Source: Draconibacterium sediminis
Lineage (GTDB): Bacteria > Bacteroidota > Bacteroidia > Bacteroidales > Prolixibacteraceae
Direction: 5' to 3'
DNA length: 64,000 nucleotides
NCBI RefSeq assembly: GCF_000949475.1
Contig: NZ_JRHC01000004.1
Coordinates: 434,001-498,000 of the forward strand
The notes below the pieces were generated by a model. That model was not told where the DNA came from and did no database searches. It worked only from the letters and a program-made list of their open reading frames with translations. Of the stretch, positions 24,217 to 33,765 are shown in pieces (position 1 is the first letter of the stretch; each line of letters starts with the position of its first letter). Both the position numbers and the translations under genes were made by a program.

Positions 24217-26400
24217 TCAGATTTCCAGATTTGTAATTTCTTCGGTTACCCGGTAGTCATATTCCGGGTATTCGTACATGGCCATCCGTGGTTCGGTGTG
24301 GCCAATGGTGTAACCGTAAACACCGTTGTAATCTTCACGGTTTTCACCCATTTCTTCAAGCTGTTCCAGGTATTCGTCGAGTGATTTTGACTCGATAACA
24401 ATTACCTTTTCCATTTTATGAATTATCGGGCTGTGAACGCGTGTCGGGTCGTGGTCGAATTCCAGAATCCGTCGGCCATAGCGCGTTATGCCAATGGTTC
24501 TGAATGTCATACTTTTTCCCACTCCCGGCAAATTCAGAATACTTCGGTCGGTAGATAAAAAAGGAAGTTGAGTTTCCCGGTGCAGCTTTTTTATATTCTC
24601 CACAATTTTAGCCGGGTGAACTAAAAGATGTTGCGCAAAGTCCATTTCTTTTTCCGGTATCGTTCCGAATATTTTTTCTTCCATTCGTTCCTGCATCAGG
24701 CGTGAGTTCGGGGTAAAATTGCTTTTGTTTTCTTTAAATCCTTTTACGGTAAATGTGTAGTAGGAAAGTACGCCGATTTCATTCAGAACCTGGCGAAGTT
24801 TTACACTGTGTCCGCGCCGTGAAGCTGCCGTGGTAAAAACTTCCTGGTTGGTAACCACCCAGCCCGATTCAAGAAGCAACTGAATGGCTCGTTTTGATTC
24901 CGCAGTTATTTCCATTGGCGACTGAAAGTGCGCCTGAACAACAAACTGTTTTATGCCCGCTTTCTGTGCTTTCTTTTTAAATGCTGAAAGGACTTTACAA
25001 AGATCGGGAGTTATACGTTGTGGCAAATATGCCGGCAAACGCGTTCCGATCCGGATTCGAACAATTTCGGCATATTTTTCTCCTTCGGCACGCGATTTAT
25101 TGTCTTCAATTTTCGCCAGAGCCATGTTGTAAACGGCATCAAGAATTTGTTTCAGACTGTTATTACTGCTCATTAAAGCATCGCCACCGGTTATCAGAAT
25201 ATCGCGAAGTTGGGCATCGTTTCTAAAATAATCGAGTAATACGGGCAGACGCTCTTTCCATGTTTTTTGTGGCTTCAGTTTATCGAGATTAAAATTGTAA
25301 CGCCCGCTCTGGAAATCGTACATCCGTTGGCAGCTGGCACATAAACCGCCACAGGCGCGACCAACCGTATCGGGGATAAAAATGGCAACTTTTGGGTAGC
25401 GCCGGTGAATATTGTGCGACGGCAGCAACCAGCCCGCAGCATTTGGCTCGCCGGGTTTCACCTTATCTTCTTTTTCCCAGGCAACAATTTTTCCAAACTC
25501 CTCAACCAGTTGTTTGCTGTAAATTACATAACTACGCATAGCCATGTCGGCACCCACCACATAATCGGGGATGTACGAGTTTAAAAGCGACAGGTAATAA
25601 GGATTTACAAAAAAGGGAATGCCTTTGCTCCTCGCCTTTTTAAGCACTTTCATTGTTTCTTCGGTGAGCGTGTAGTCGAGCATTTCGTTCAGCAGTTCCG
25701 GAGAACGGATGGCAAAGCGTAAGTGAAAATTACTATCCAGCCACCACTTGTTCATCAGCTTTTCCTTTTCGGCAAAACTTAATCCTGATCCAAAGGAATA
25801 TCTCTGGCTGGAAATGTCGCCACTATCGATTTTATCGATCAAAATCCGGATGATCCGCATTTTGTTCTCTTGTCGCAGATCTTCCACCACCGGATCGAGT
25901 CCCGAAGGGTATTTTTGCATCCAGTTTTCTACCTGTTTTTTTGTGGGATGCGTTCGGATTTGTGTATCATTTAACTGGCGAAACAACTGAAGCATGTCTT
26001 CGAAAAAGGCAGCTTCCGCTCCACTGATTCCTTTGTGTGTTGCCAGCCACAGCATTTTAAAAGGATTGGTTTGAGCCAGTTGCCCGCCAATATTCTGATC
26101 GGGAAATTCCCTGCCCGCATTGTCGATATAATCTAGAATACGAATAGCCGCCAAATCCTGCCAGTTCAATTTTTCGGCCAGTTCTTCATCAGCCGATGTG
26201 CCCAGGTAATAGCTCTCGGCAGCCGGATTGCGTTTTAAAATGGGCAAAACCCAATTACGCAAAGCTTCATGAATTTCAACTACGTTGTCAGCATTTCTGA
26301 TGATCTTTTCCAGAACCGGATTTTCAGCCAATAATTTTTGAAGAATTTTTCTTGCGCGTACGGAGATTCCAACCTTGTCCCAAAAAGCAATTGAATCCAT
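24217..26400 (-). CDS. KamA-family radical SAM protein (lysine 2,3-aminomutase-like)
   Basis: A 727-residue protein. The [4Fe-4S] cluster motif is C350-x3-C354-x2-C357 (RACGGLCASCQRM), as in KamA aminomutases. Downstream, the DILITGGDALMSS block and the RIGTRLP and VVQAHFQSP segments follow the KamA order, and the C-terminus is a long extension. KamA enzymes of about 420 residues are the norm, so roughly 300 extra N-terminal residues are unusual; they are helical and of unknown role. It may be a lysine or glutamate 2,3-aminomutase making beta-amino acids or an uncharacterised subgroup. It is divergent from era. Confidence 0.85.
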   Translation of the reverse strand: MDSIAFWDKVGISVRARKILQKLLAENPVLEKIIRNADNVVEIHEALRNWVLPILKRNPAAESYYLGTSADEELAEKLNWQDLAAIRILDYIDNAGREFPDQNIGGQLAQTNPFKMLWLATHKGISGAEAAFFEDMLQLFRQLNDTQIRTHPTKKQVENWMQKYPSGLDPVVEDLRQENKMRIIRILIDKIDSGDISSQRYSFGSGLSFAEKEKLMNKWWLDSNFHLRFAIRSPELLNEMLDYTLTEETMKVLKKARSKGIPFFVNPYYLSLLNSYIPDYVVGADMAMRSYVIYSKQLVEEFGKIVAWEKEDKVKPGEPNAAGWLLPSHNIHRRYPKVAIFIPDTVGRACGGLCASCQRMYDFQSGRYNFNLDKLKPQKTWKERLPVLLDYFRNDAQLRDILITGGDALMSSNNSLKQILDAVYNMALAKIEDNKSRAEGEKYAEIVRIRIGTRLPAYLPQRITPDLCKVLSAFKKKAQKAGIKQFVVQAHFQSPMEITAESKRAIQLLLESGWVVTNQEVFTTAASRRGHSVKLRQVLNEIGVLSYYTFTVKGFKENKSNFTPNSRLMQERMEEKIFGTIPEKEMDFAQHLLVHPAKIVENIKKLHRETQLPFLSTDRSILNLPGVGKSMTFRTIGITRYGRRILEFDHDPTRVHSPIIHKMEKVIVIESKSLDEYLEQLEEMGENREDYNGVYGYTIGHTEPRMAMYEYPEYDYRVTEEITNLEI

Positions 26401-26558
26401 GGCGAAAATTTTTTAGCAAAGCTGTCGGATCAATTAAGTTACGAAAAATCAGCCTGAAATCAAAGGAATTGCGATTGTGGATACGAGCGCCTGTGTGAAA
26501 CTTTTGCATTGAAAATCAAAATATTATGCCGTTGCGAGCGCAATTTGTTGAATTCGAT

Positions 26559-26566
26559 TATCTTTG
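26559..26566 (+). promoter_or_regulatory. Promoter -7 box upstream of era
   Basis: TATCTTTG is a perfect Bacteroidota TAnnTTTG box, 65 bp before the era ATG. No well-spaced -33 TTG is seen. Confidence 0.5.
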
Positions 26567-26630
26567 TGCCGATTTTTAAAAAATAACAGAGAAATCCCGA
26601 AAGGGAAGGAACACCTAATAGTTTGAAATA

Positions 26631-27515
26631 ATGGCACATAAAGCAGGATTTGTGAACATTGTTGGCAACCCGAATGTGGGTAAATCAACAATTATGAATG
26701 CACTGGTAGGCGAAAAACTGTCTATCATCACCCAAAAGATGCAAACCACACGCCACCGCATAAAAGGCATTGTAAGTGGCGAAGATTTCCAGATTGTTTA
26801 TTCCGATACTCCCGGTATTCTGAAGCCCAGTTATAAGCTTCAGGAATCGATGATGAGGTTTGTTGATACGGCTTTAATCGATGCCGACGTGATTCTTTTT
26901 GTTACCGACGTGAAAGAAAAGGTAGACAAAAATCCGGAGTACATCGAGAAAGTACGTAAGTCGAACATGCCGGTTATCGTGTTGCTAAACAAGATCGATC
27001 TGTCGAACCAGGAAGAGGTATTAAAACTTTACGACCACTGGTCGAACACTTTTCCGGGAGCAGATGTTTTTCCGATTTCGGCACTCGAAAGATTTAATAT
27101 CGAACCTATTTTCGATCGTATATTGGAGCACTTGCCCGAAGGTCCGGCCTTTTTCTCGAAAGATCAATTAACCGACCGTAACGAGCGCTTTTTTATGCAG
27201 GAAATTATTCGCGAGAAAATTCTTCTGCATTACCAAAAAGAAATTCCTTATTCGGTTGAAGTTGAGGTTGAAGAGTTTAAAGAAGAGGAGAAGATTATCA
27301 ATATCCGTACGGTAATTTATGTTTCGCGCGAAAGCCAGAAAGGAATTATTATCGGCCATCAGGGAAAAAGTATAAAACGTGTGGGAACAGAAGCACGAAC
27401 TGATGCAGAAGAGTTTTTCGATAAGAAAATTTTTCTGGAGTTGTATGTGAAAGTAGCCAAAGACTGGCGCGAGAAAGACGGTCAGTTGAAACAATTTGGA
27501 TACGATAAATTTTAA
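26631..27515 (+). CDS. era: GTPase Era
   Basis: A GTP-binding factor that helps 16S rRNA maturation and 30S assembly. G1 is GNPNVGKS (12-19), G3 is SDTPG (54-58), G4 is LNKID; a C-terminal KH domain (about 205-290) has the GHQGKSIKRVG RNA-binding loop. At 294 residues it is full length. It is followed 130 bp later by der on the same strand; the spacer holds three short hairpins. Confidence 0.96.
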   Translation: MAHKAGFVNIVGNPNVGKSTIMNALVGEKLSIITQKMQTTRHRIKGIVSGEDFQIVYSDTPGILKPSYKLQESMMRFVDTALIDADVILFVTDVKEKVDKNPEYIEKVRKSNMPVIVLLNKIDLSNQEEVLKLYDHWSNTFPGADVFPISALERFNIEPIFDRILEHLPEGPAFFSKDQLTDRNERFFMQEIIREKILLHYQKEIPYSVEVEVEEFKEEEKIINIRTVIYVSRESQKGIIIGHQGKSIKRVGTEARTDAEEFFDKKIFLELYVKVAKDWREKDGQLKQFGYDKF

Positions 27516-27570
27516 AAAGTCAGAAGACGGTAGACCGGAGTAGGAAGTGTTAAAAGAGCTATCCTTTGTC

Positions 27571-27624
27571 CCGACTTTCAAGTCGGAGGCGATAAAAACC
27601 TCCGGTAAACATGGGCTTTAGCCC
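27571..27624. repeat. Cluster of three short palindromes between era and der
   Basis: In order: CCGACTT/AAGTCGG (27571-27586), CGGAGG/CCTCCG (27584-27589 with 27599-27604) and GGGCTTTAGCCC (27613-27624). The first two share CGG and so cannot both form fully. No poly-T follows, so these are unlikely to be simple terminators. The type resembles dispersed intergenic hairpins of Bacteroidota. Confidence 0.6.
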
Positions 27625-27644
27625 TTAACAAAAAGGAACAAAAA

Positions 27645-28955
27645 ATGAGCAGCAGAATAGTAGCTATAGTAGGACGCCCGAATGTAGGAAAATCAACGTT
27701 GTTTAATCGTTTGATTGAACAGCGTAAAGCCATTGTTGACGAAACAGCCGGCGTTACCCGCGACCGTAATTACGGAAAAGGCGAGTGGATTGGTGTTGAA
27801 TATTCGGTGATCGACACCGGTGGTTACGTGGTAAATTCGGAAGATATTTTTGAAGCAGAGATCAACAAACAAGTGCATTTGGCCATTGATGAGGCCGATG
27901 TGATAATGTTTGTAGTTGATGTGGAACTGGGAATTACCGACCTGGATGATGCCATCGCCAATATTTTACGACGCAGTAAAAAGGAGGTTATCCTGGTAGT
28001 AAACAAGGTCGACAACAACAACCGGATTTTAGATGCACAGGAATTCTACGGATTGGGATTAGGCGAAATTCATTGTATTTCGTCGATGACCGGAAGTGGA
28101 ACCGGCGATATGCTGGATGCCCTGGTTGCCAAATTCCCGAATAGAGAATCGTTGGAAGAAGAACACGAATTGCCACATATTTCTGTGGTTGGGCGCCCTA
28201 ATGTGGGTAAATCGTCGTTTATAAATGCTTTGATTGGCGAAGACCGTAACATTGTAACCGACGTAGCTGGCACAACCCGCGATTCAATACATACCCGGTA
28301 CAATAAGTTTGGCCACGATTTTATGATCGTTGACACAGCCGGACTGCGCAAAAAGGGAAAAGTTAGCGAAGACCTGGAGTTTTACTCCGTTTTACGCTCG
28401 GTGCGTACCATCGAAAATTCAGATGTTTGTTTGTTGCTTATTGATGCAACACGCGGTGTGGAAGCACAAGACATGAACATCCTGAACCTGATATTAAAAA
28501 ACAAAAAAGGTGTGGTTATCTTGGTGAATAAATGGGATTTGATTGATAAAGATACCATGACAACCAAAAAGATAACCGAGGAAATTCATAACCGAATGGC
28601 TCCTTTCACCGATGTGCCCATTGTTTTTATTTCGGCCCTTACAAAACAACGGGTACATAAAGCCCTGGAATTGGCAATGGAGGTGCACGAAAATCGCAAG
28701 CAACGCATTAAAACCTCGGAACTGAACGAAGTGATGCTTGAAGCGATTGAAAACTACGGACCACCATCGATAAAAGGCAAGTACATAAAAATTAAGTATT
28801 GTACGCAGTTGCCATCGCCAACGCCTACCTTTGCTTTTTTTGCCAACTTGCCACAGTATATAAAAGAGCCATATAAACGTTATCTGGAAAACCAGTTGCG
28901 CGATAACTTCAATTTTACCGGCGTTCCTGTACAAATTTATTTCAGACAGAAATAG
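27645..28955 (+). CDS. der: GTPase Der (EngA)
   Basis: Essential 50S subunit assembly factor with two tandem GTPase domains. G1 motifs GRPNVGKS occur at about 10-17 and 181-188, each with its DTAG/DTGG and NKxD motifs. The C-terminal KH-like domain is present. At 436 residues it is full length. It follows era and ends before a terminator at 29001-29040. Confidence 0.97.
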   Translation: MSSRIVAIVGRPNVGKSTLFNRLIEQRKAIVDETAGVTRDRNYGKGEWIGVEYSVIDTGGYVVNSEDIFEAEINKQVHLAIDEADVIMFVVDVELGITDLDDAIANILRRSKKEVILVVNKVDNNNRILDAQEFYGLGLGEIHCISSMTGSGTGDMLDALVAKFPNRESLEEEHELPHISVVGRPNVGKSSFINALIGEDRNIVTDVAGTTRDSIHTRYNKFGHDFMIVDTAGLRKKGKVSEDLEFYSVLRSVRTIENSDVCLLLIDATRGVEAQDMNILNLILKNKKGVVILVNKWDLIDKDTMTTKKITEEIHNRMAPFTDVPIVFISALTKQRVHKALELAMEVHENRKQRIKTSELNEVMLEAIENYGPPSIKGKYIKIKYCTQLPSPTPTFAFFANLPQYIKEPYKRYLENQLRDNFNFTGVPVQIYFRQK

Positions 28956-29000
28956 AAGGAGCTTGAAGTTCGAAGTCGGAAGGCCGAAGTTAGAAGTTGA

Positions 29001-29040
29001 AAAATTCCATTTGCATGATTTGCAGATGGAATTTTTTTTT
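29001..29040 (+). terminator. Intrinsic terminator after der
   Basis: Arms AAAATTCCATTTGCA (29001-29015) and TGCAGATGGAATTTT (29021-29035) pair with one mismatch and run into a T tract. The 45 bp before it are degenerate GAAGTCGGAAG-type repeats. Confidence 0.8.
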
Positions 29041-29117
29041 GTGTTTTAGTGCCGAAAAATTTTAGTGCGCAGATGAGAAACTGCTTGCGATAAAGAGCAA
29101 TTAATTTATTAAATTGG

Positions 29118-29164
29118 CTAAAATTCTTTGGGATTGGTTAGCTCAGAATTTTTAGATCCCAAAG
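29118..29164 (+). promoter_or_regulatory. Structured leader of corA with crossing stems
   Basis: Two stems overlap here: CTAAAATTCT (29118-29127) with AGAATTTTTAG (29145-29155), and the perfect CTTTGGGAT (29126-29134) with ATCCCAAAG (29156-29164). They cross, so they are either mutually exclusive or an H-type pseudoknot. The second arm ends 14 bp before the corA ATG and could cover the ribosome site. Such a switchable leader before a magnesium transporter is suggestive of metal or ribosome control, but no known riboswitch class is matched. Confidence 0.45.
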
Positions 29165-29178
29165 CATAAACTTAAAAT

Positions 29179-30243
29179 ATGGCACGTTTTTTAAAAGATC
29201 GCTCGAAGGCAAAAGGCATGGTTCCAGGCTCTTTGGTACTTATCGGCCGGCAGAAAATGGATAAACCGATCGTTCAATTGATACGGTACAATGAGGCTGA
29301 TTTACTGGAAGAAACTGTAGGTTCATTTGATGAAGTAAGAGAAAAATTACAGGCCGAACAGGTGAACTGGATCAATATTTATGGTTTGCACGATCTGGAA
29401 ACGATCAAACAGCTTGGTGTGGAATTTAAACTTCCATCGCTTTTACTCGAAGATATGTTGAATACCGACCAGTCGCCGAAGTATGAAAATGGTGAAAGTT
29501 ACGATGCTTTCATCATGAAAATTCTTCATACGGAGGAAGGTTCAAAACGAATACATGCCGAGCAGATTACACTTGTTCTTGGCGAGAATTATGTGTTAAC
29601 CCTGCAGGAAAGAAAGGCTGATGTTTTTGAAGTGGTTCGCGAACGTATTCGTAAAAGTAAGGGAAGAATCAGGGCAAGGGGAAACGATTACCTGGCCTAT
29701 GCGTTAACGGACGCGTTGGTGGATAATTATTCGATTCTGATTGAAAATATTGGTCGACAGGTGGAAGATATTGAAGAACGGCTTTTTAAGCAAATGGACT
29801 CCAAATTAGTGGAGGAGATTTACCAGTTTAAAACCGAACTAAATTACATTCGGAAAGCAGTTCGTCCCATGCGCGAGTTTATGACTTCGTTGTTAAGAAC
29901 TGAAGATACTTTTTTTCAGAAAAAGAATATTGCTTATCTGAAAGACCTGAGTGATTTGCTTGTTCAATGTACAGAAGCTGTAGAAATGTACAATAACATG
30001 ACCTCTGATCAGCTGAATATCTACAATTCGAACATGAGCAACCGGATGAACGAGGTGATGAAAACCCTTACCATCTTTGCTTCGATATTTATTCCGCTAA
30101 CCTTTATTGCCGGCATTTACGGAATGAACTTCGAATATATCCCCGAGCTCAAATTTAAGTATGGTTATCTGGTTTTCTGGATAATTATTTTAATTCTGGG
30201 AGGTGGATTACTGATTTATTTCAAACGAAAAAAGTGGTTGTAA
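29179..30243 (+). CDS. corA: Magnesium/cobalt transporter CorA
   Basis: Pentameric channel for Mg2+ and Co2+ in the inner membrane. A large cytoplasmic alpha/beta and helical domain (1-290) is followed by two C-terminal membrane helices; the signature GMN is at 316-318 in IYGMNFEYIPE, then a basic tail KRKKWL. At 354 residues it is normal length. It has its own structured leader and is probably transcribed alone. Confidence 0.95.
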   Translation: MARFLKDRSKAKGMVPGSLVLIGRQKMDKPIVQLIRYNEADLLEETVGSFDEVREKLQAEQVNWINIYGLHDLETIKQLGVEFKLPSLLLEDMLNTDQSPKYENGESYDAFIMKILHTEEGSKRIHAEQITLVLGENYVLTLQERKADVFEVVRERIRKSKGRIRARGNDYLAYALTDALVDNYSILIENIGRQVEDIEERLFKQMDSKLVEEIYQFKTELNYIRKAVRPMREFMTSLLRTEDTFFQKKNIAYLKDLSDLLVQCTEAVEMYNNMTSDQLNIYNSNMSNRMNEVMKTLTIFASIFIPLTFIAGIYGMNFEYIPELKFKYGYLVFWIIILILGGGLLIYFKRKKWL

Positions 30244-30368
30244 ATAAGTTTCACGCCATTTGCACGTATAGCCAAAATTAAATTTTTAATCAGTGTTATT
30301 CTTCGAAATCTGCAAGAAATTGTATTTTAAGAGGAAGACAGATAAAGTTTAACCAATAGAAAACAAAT

Positions 30369-31892
30369 ATGCAGGACATTGACAATATAGAACTGGAGTA
30401 TTTAAAATTCGATGATTACCAGGAACTCAAAGAGGCAATGATTGAGGTGTACACCAGCATGCCCGATGCCTACTGGAAAGAACACCATATAAAATCGCTT
30501 ATCGATCGTTTCCCCGAGGGGCAGGTAGTACTGAAAGTGAACGGTCAGATTGCCGGTTGCGCGCTTGCCATTGTGGTTGACTACGACAAGTTTGAAGATA
30601 ACCACACCTACAAAGAAATTACCGGGAATTATAAGTTTGATACGCACTCGCCGGATGGCGATATGTTATACGGGATTGATATTTTTATTAAACCTGAATT
30701 TCGCGGATTGCGCCTGGGGCGCCGCTTGTACGATTACCGTAAAGAGTTGTGCGAACGGCTTAATTTAAAAGGAATTGCATTTGGCGGACGGATTCCGAAT
30801 TATCACCTGTACCAGGATGAGCTGTCGCCAAAAGAGTACATCCAAAAAGTGCGTACAAAAGAGATTCACGATCCGGTGCTGAACTTTCAGATATCGAACG
30901 ATTTTCACCCGGCAAAAATTATAAAAGGTTATTTGGAAGGCGACACCGACTCGAATGAATATGCCGTGTTGCTGGAGTGGGATAATATTTATTACGAGAA
31001 ACCACGTAAAAAGCCGGAGATTACAAAAACAGTGGTTCGTTTAGGTTTGGTGCAATGGCAAATGCGGCCTTATAAAACGCTGGAAGACCTGATGCTTCAG
31101 GCAGAGTTTTTTATCGATGCCGTTTCGGGTTACCGTTGCGATTTTGCCCTGTTCCCCGAGTTTTTTAATGCACCGTTAATGGCCGAAAATAACCATTTAA
31201 CCGAGCCGGAAGCCATTCGCGACCTGGCTAAACACACCGATGCTATTACCGCAAAGTTTTCGGAGCTGGCCATTAGTTACAACATCAATATAATTACCGG
31301 CAGTATGCCCGAGCTGGTGGACGACAAGTTGTATAATGCGGGTTACCTGTGTCGCCGCGACGGAAGTACCGAGCGCTACGAAAAACTACACGTAACACCC
31401 GATGAGGTAAAAATTTGGGGCATGCAGGGAGGGCATGCCTTAAAAGCGCTGGATACCGATTGTGGGAAGATCGGGGTGTTGATTTGCTACGATTCGGAGT
31501 TCCCGGAATTGAGCCGTTTACTGGCAGATGAAGGAGTGGATATTTTGTTTGTTCCCTTTTTAACCGACACGCAAAATGGTTTTTCGCGCGTGCGAAACTG
31601 CTCGCAGGCACGTGCCATCGAAAACGAATGTTACGTGGCTATTGCCGGAAGTGTTGGCAACTTGCCGAAAGTGCATAATATGGATATTCAGTATGCGCAA
31701 TCGATGGTATTTACGCCCTGCGATTTTGCCTTCCCCGTAAATGGAATAAAAGCAGAAGCTACGCCAAATACCGAAATGATTTTGATTGCCGATGTGGATA
31801 TCGGTCTGTTGCGCGAACTAAATCAGTTTGGTAGCGTTAGAAACCTGAAAGACCGTAGGCTGGATTTGTTCCAGCTGAAAAAGAAGGTTTAG
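30369..31892 (+). CDS. GNAT acetyltransferase fused to nitrilase-type amidohydrolase
   Basis: A 507-residue two-domain protein. Residues of about 6-205 form a GNAT domain; the acetyl-CoA-binding loop reads RGLRLGRRLYD (about 115-126). Residues of about 217-505 form a carbon-nitrogen hydrolase with the triad Glu264 (LFPEFF), Lys339 (YEKLH) and Cys373 (ICYDSEFPE). The arrangement is known in several phyla but its natural substrate is not. It may acetylate and then hydrolyse an amide, or repair a metabolite. A bidirectional terminator follows. Confidence 0.9.
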   Translation: MQDIDNIELEYLKFDDYQELKEAMIEVYTSMPDAYWKEHHIKSLIDRFPEGQVVLKVNGQIAGCALAIVVDYDKFEDNHTYKEITGNYKFDTHSPDGDMLYGIDIFIKPEFRGLRLGRRLYDYRKELCERLNLKGIAFGGRIPNYHLYQDELSPKEYIQKVRTKEIHDPVLNFQISNDFHPAKIIKGYLEGDTDSNEYAVLLEWDNIYYEKPRKKPEITKTVVRLGLVQWQMRPYKTLEDLMLQAEFFIDAVSGYRCDFALFPEFFNAPLMAENNHLTEPEAIRDLAKHTDAITAKFSELAISYNINIITGSMPELVDDKLYNAGYLCRRDGSTERYEKLHVTPDEVKIWGMQGGHALKALDTDCGKIGVLICYDSEFPELSRLLADEGVDILFVPFLTDTQNGFSRVRNCSQARAIENECYVAIAGSVGNLPKVHNMDIQYAQSMVFTPCDFAFPVNGIKAEATPNTEMILIADVDIGLLRELNQFGSVRNLKDRRLDLFQLKKKV

Positions 31893-31901
31893 TTTTTAGC
31901 C

Positions 31902-31953
31902 AAAAAAAGATTCGATAAGGAAGGTTTTGTCCTGGCTTTATCGAATCTTTTTT
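31902..31953. terminator. Bidirectional intrinsic terminator
   Basis: AAAAAAAGATTCGATAA (31902-31918) pairs with TTATCGAATCTTTTTT (31938-31953) around a 19-nt loop that contains AAGGAAGG. It serves both the fusion enzyme and the convergent repeat-protein gene. Confidence 0.9.
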
Positions 31954-31964
31954 TATTGGTGAGA

Positions 31965-33254
31965 CTAGTCTATAGCAACTGTGTTGTCGTAACCTCTTAT
32001 CATAATTGTGTTTCCTTTATCGCCTGCAAGTAATTCAAGTTCGCCGCTTTTTTCAATGTGGCGGGTTGGCGACAGCGATTGGGGAAAATCAACTTTCCCG
32101 TATTTCATCTGTGCATCAATTTTAAATGGTACCGCACCTGCATTTATGATCAGTTTGCCGTATTTTCCGTCAAACGAAATGCCTTCAAAATCGGCATTTA
32201 GCTGGTCGATATCAATGTCATCATCATAGCTTATAATCGAGAGTTTCGTCGTCGACTCAATTTCGTATTTGCTGTATTTGCTTTGGGCAATGTCGATTGA
32301 GATGGTTTTGTCGAGATAAATATTGTTGTCGTACGATTCCGGAATGGTTAGTGTTTTTACTTTACCCAATTCCAGGTCGGAATATTTCCCTGTAAACTCT
32401 GCTGATTTTGCCGATTGTATTTTCAGGTTGCAGTCGTATAAGTCGAGTGAGAGCTTGTCGATCTCAGCTGCTGAAACAAGGTCGGTATATTTGGCCTCCA
32501 TTTTCAGGTTGTTAAAGCCATCGATAAGCACTTTGTCGTCGTACGAATTAATCTTCAAATTTCCGGCTTTGATTCCTTCAATTTTCGAGTATTTACTCTC
32601 GATGGTAATATTGCCAGCCGTTTTAAACTCAATATCCGTATCGTACAGGTTAAAGGTGGCTTCGTCGTTGAATTTCTCCACGTGCAATTTCGAGTATTTT
32701 GCTTCCAGCTCAACAGTTGATTGAAAACCTTCAGCACGAAGTTCGCTGTTGTAAAGGTTCAGTTTATTTTCTCCTTCAATTTCACCAATAGAAACCGAAC
32801 TGTACTTGTTTTCAAGATTCAGACTGGCCGATTTCGGGATGCTCATTTCATGCCTGATCTCAAAATCTTTAATTTTAACCTTATCGCCATTCAAAAGGGT
32901 GATGGTACTGCGGCCGTTAATCGAGTTCATGCTTTTGTAAAAACGCGTATCAATGTTCATCCGGTTTCCTTTCAGGTCGAATTCGAATGCTTCAATGGCG
33001 GCCATCAGCTTTACAGCATCTTCCCGGCTACGGGCATCCACTTTTATTTCGGTGCTGATACTCACCGTTTTATCGTTGGTCGTATTAATTTTTATGTCGG
33101 CTGCGTGGTTCGATAAATTGATGCTTACATCGGCCGGCACTCCAGCCGACTTATTTAACTTTTTTGAGGCCTCGTAGCTTTGAGCCCAAACAAAATGGCT
33201 GCTCATTAAAAGGATAGCAACTGTAATTAATTTAAAGTGTAATTGTTTTTTCAT
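31965..33254 (-). CDS. Secreted beta-repeat protein, anti-sigma operon member
   Basis: A 429-residue protein with a signal peptide (about 1-25, ending VWAQ). From about residue 145 it is built from eight repeats of 34-37 residues, each opening with a (K/G)KYS or KYG turn at 150, 186, 221, 255, 290, 327, 364 and 384, then an alternation of short strands and YD pairs. The pattern fits a DUF4097-like beta-helix. It is the last gene of an ECF sigma, anti-sigma operon: its start overlaps the anti-sigma end by 23 bp. I infer an envelope protein made on demand by that sigma, perhaps an adhesin or shell protein; function is not known. Confidence 0.8.
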   Translation of the reverse strand: MKKQLHFKLITVAILLMSSHFVWAQSYEASKKLNKSAGVPADVSINLSNHAADIKINTTNDKTVSISTEIKVDARSREDAVKLMAAIEAFEFDLKGNRMNIDTRFYKSMNSINGRSTITLLNGDKVKIKDFEIRHEMSIPKSASLNLENKYSSVSIGEIEGENKLNLYNSELRAEGFQSTVELEAKYSKLHVEKFNDEATFNLYDTDIEFKTAGNITIESKYSKIEGIKAGNLKINSYDDKVLIDGFNNLKMEAKYTDLVSAAEIDKLSLDLYDCNLKIQSAKSAEFTGKYSDLELGKVKTLTIPESYDNNIYLDKTISIDIAQSKYSKYEIESTTKLSIISYDDDIDIDQLNADFEGISFDGKYGKLIINAGAVPFKIDAQMKYGKVDFPQSLSPTRHIEKSGELELLAGDKGNTIMIRGYDNTVAID

Positions 33255-33765
33255 GATTTTCTTGTTTTTCTATTTCCAGTAGAATTCGGTTTAATACTTT
33301 GATTTTTTTCTCGTAATAATCGAGCAGAACGTGTATCACCGGCTCGTTATCGATGGTATTGTTGAGATCTTTTTGGTAGGTGGCATAAATTTGGTCGAGG
33401 CTTTTCAACTCGTTGAGTAAGAACTGAATCTCGGAATTATTTTCCGGTAATTCTTGCTCCACCATTTCCCATTTGGCATTTACCACCTTTTGAAGAGAGG
33501 CTTCCTTGTTGCCTAATTCTTCTGAAATATCCGACAGCTGAACAATTACCATCTGTTTATCAGAAGTTTCGTTCACCACAAAATAAGTGGCCGAAACAAC
33601 AAACAGAAATATAGCCGCAACTTTCCAAAACCATTGGGGCAGGTTTTGCTTTTTGTTTTGGTGAAGCTGGTTGCGTATCCCTTCCCAAACAATGTCGGGT
33701 TCGGATTCTTCCACATCAAGCTTTAGCCGTTGCTCTTTCAAATATTTTTCCAGTTCTTGTTTCAT
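33232..33765 (-). CDS. Membrane-bound anti-sigma factor
   Basis: A 177-residue protein with one membrane helix (about 45-62, FWKVAAIFLFVVSATYFVV). The 40-residue cytoplasmic N-terminus would hold the sigma factor; the C-terminal part (about 65-177) lies outside the cytoplasm, is acidic and helical, and could sense the signal. No ZAS zinc motif is present. It overlaps the sigma-factor gene by 50 bp and the next gene by 23 bp, indicating tight coupling in a three-gene operon. Confidence 0.75.
   Translation of the reverse strand: MKQELEKYLKEQRLKLDVEESEPDIVWEGIRNQLHQNKKQNLPQWFWKVAAIFLFVVSATYFVVNETSDKQMVIVQLSDISEELGNKEASLQKVVNAKWEMVEQELPENNSEIQFLLNELKSLDQIYATYQKDLNNTIDNEPVIHVLLDYYEKKIKVLNRILLEIEKQENHEKTITL

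Noticed and set aside
32721-33116. 131-codon frame opposite the repeat protein
   Set aside because: It is antisense to a protein with a clear signal peptide and regular repeats and has the codon pattern of a mirror frame.
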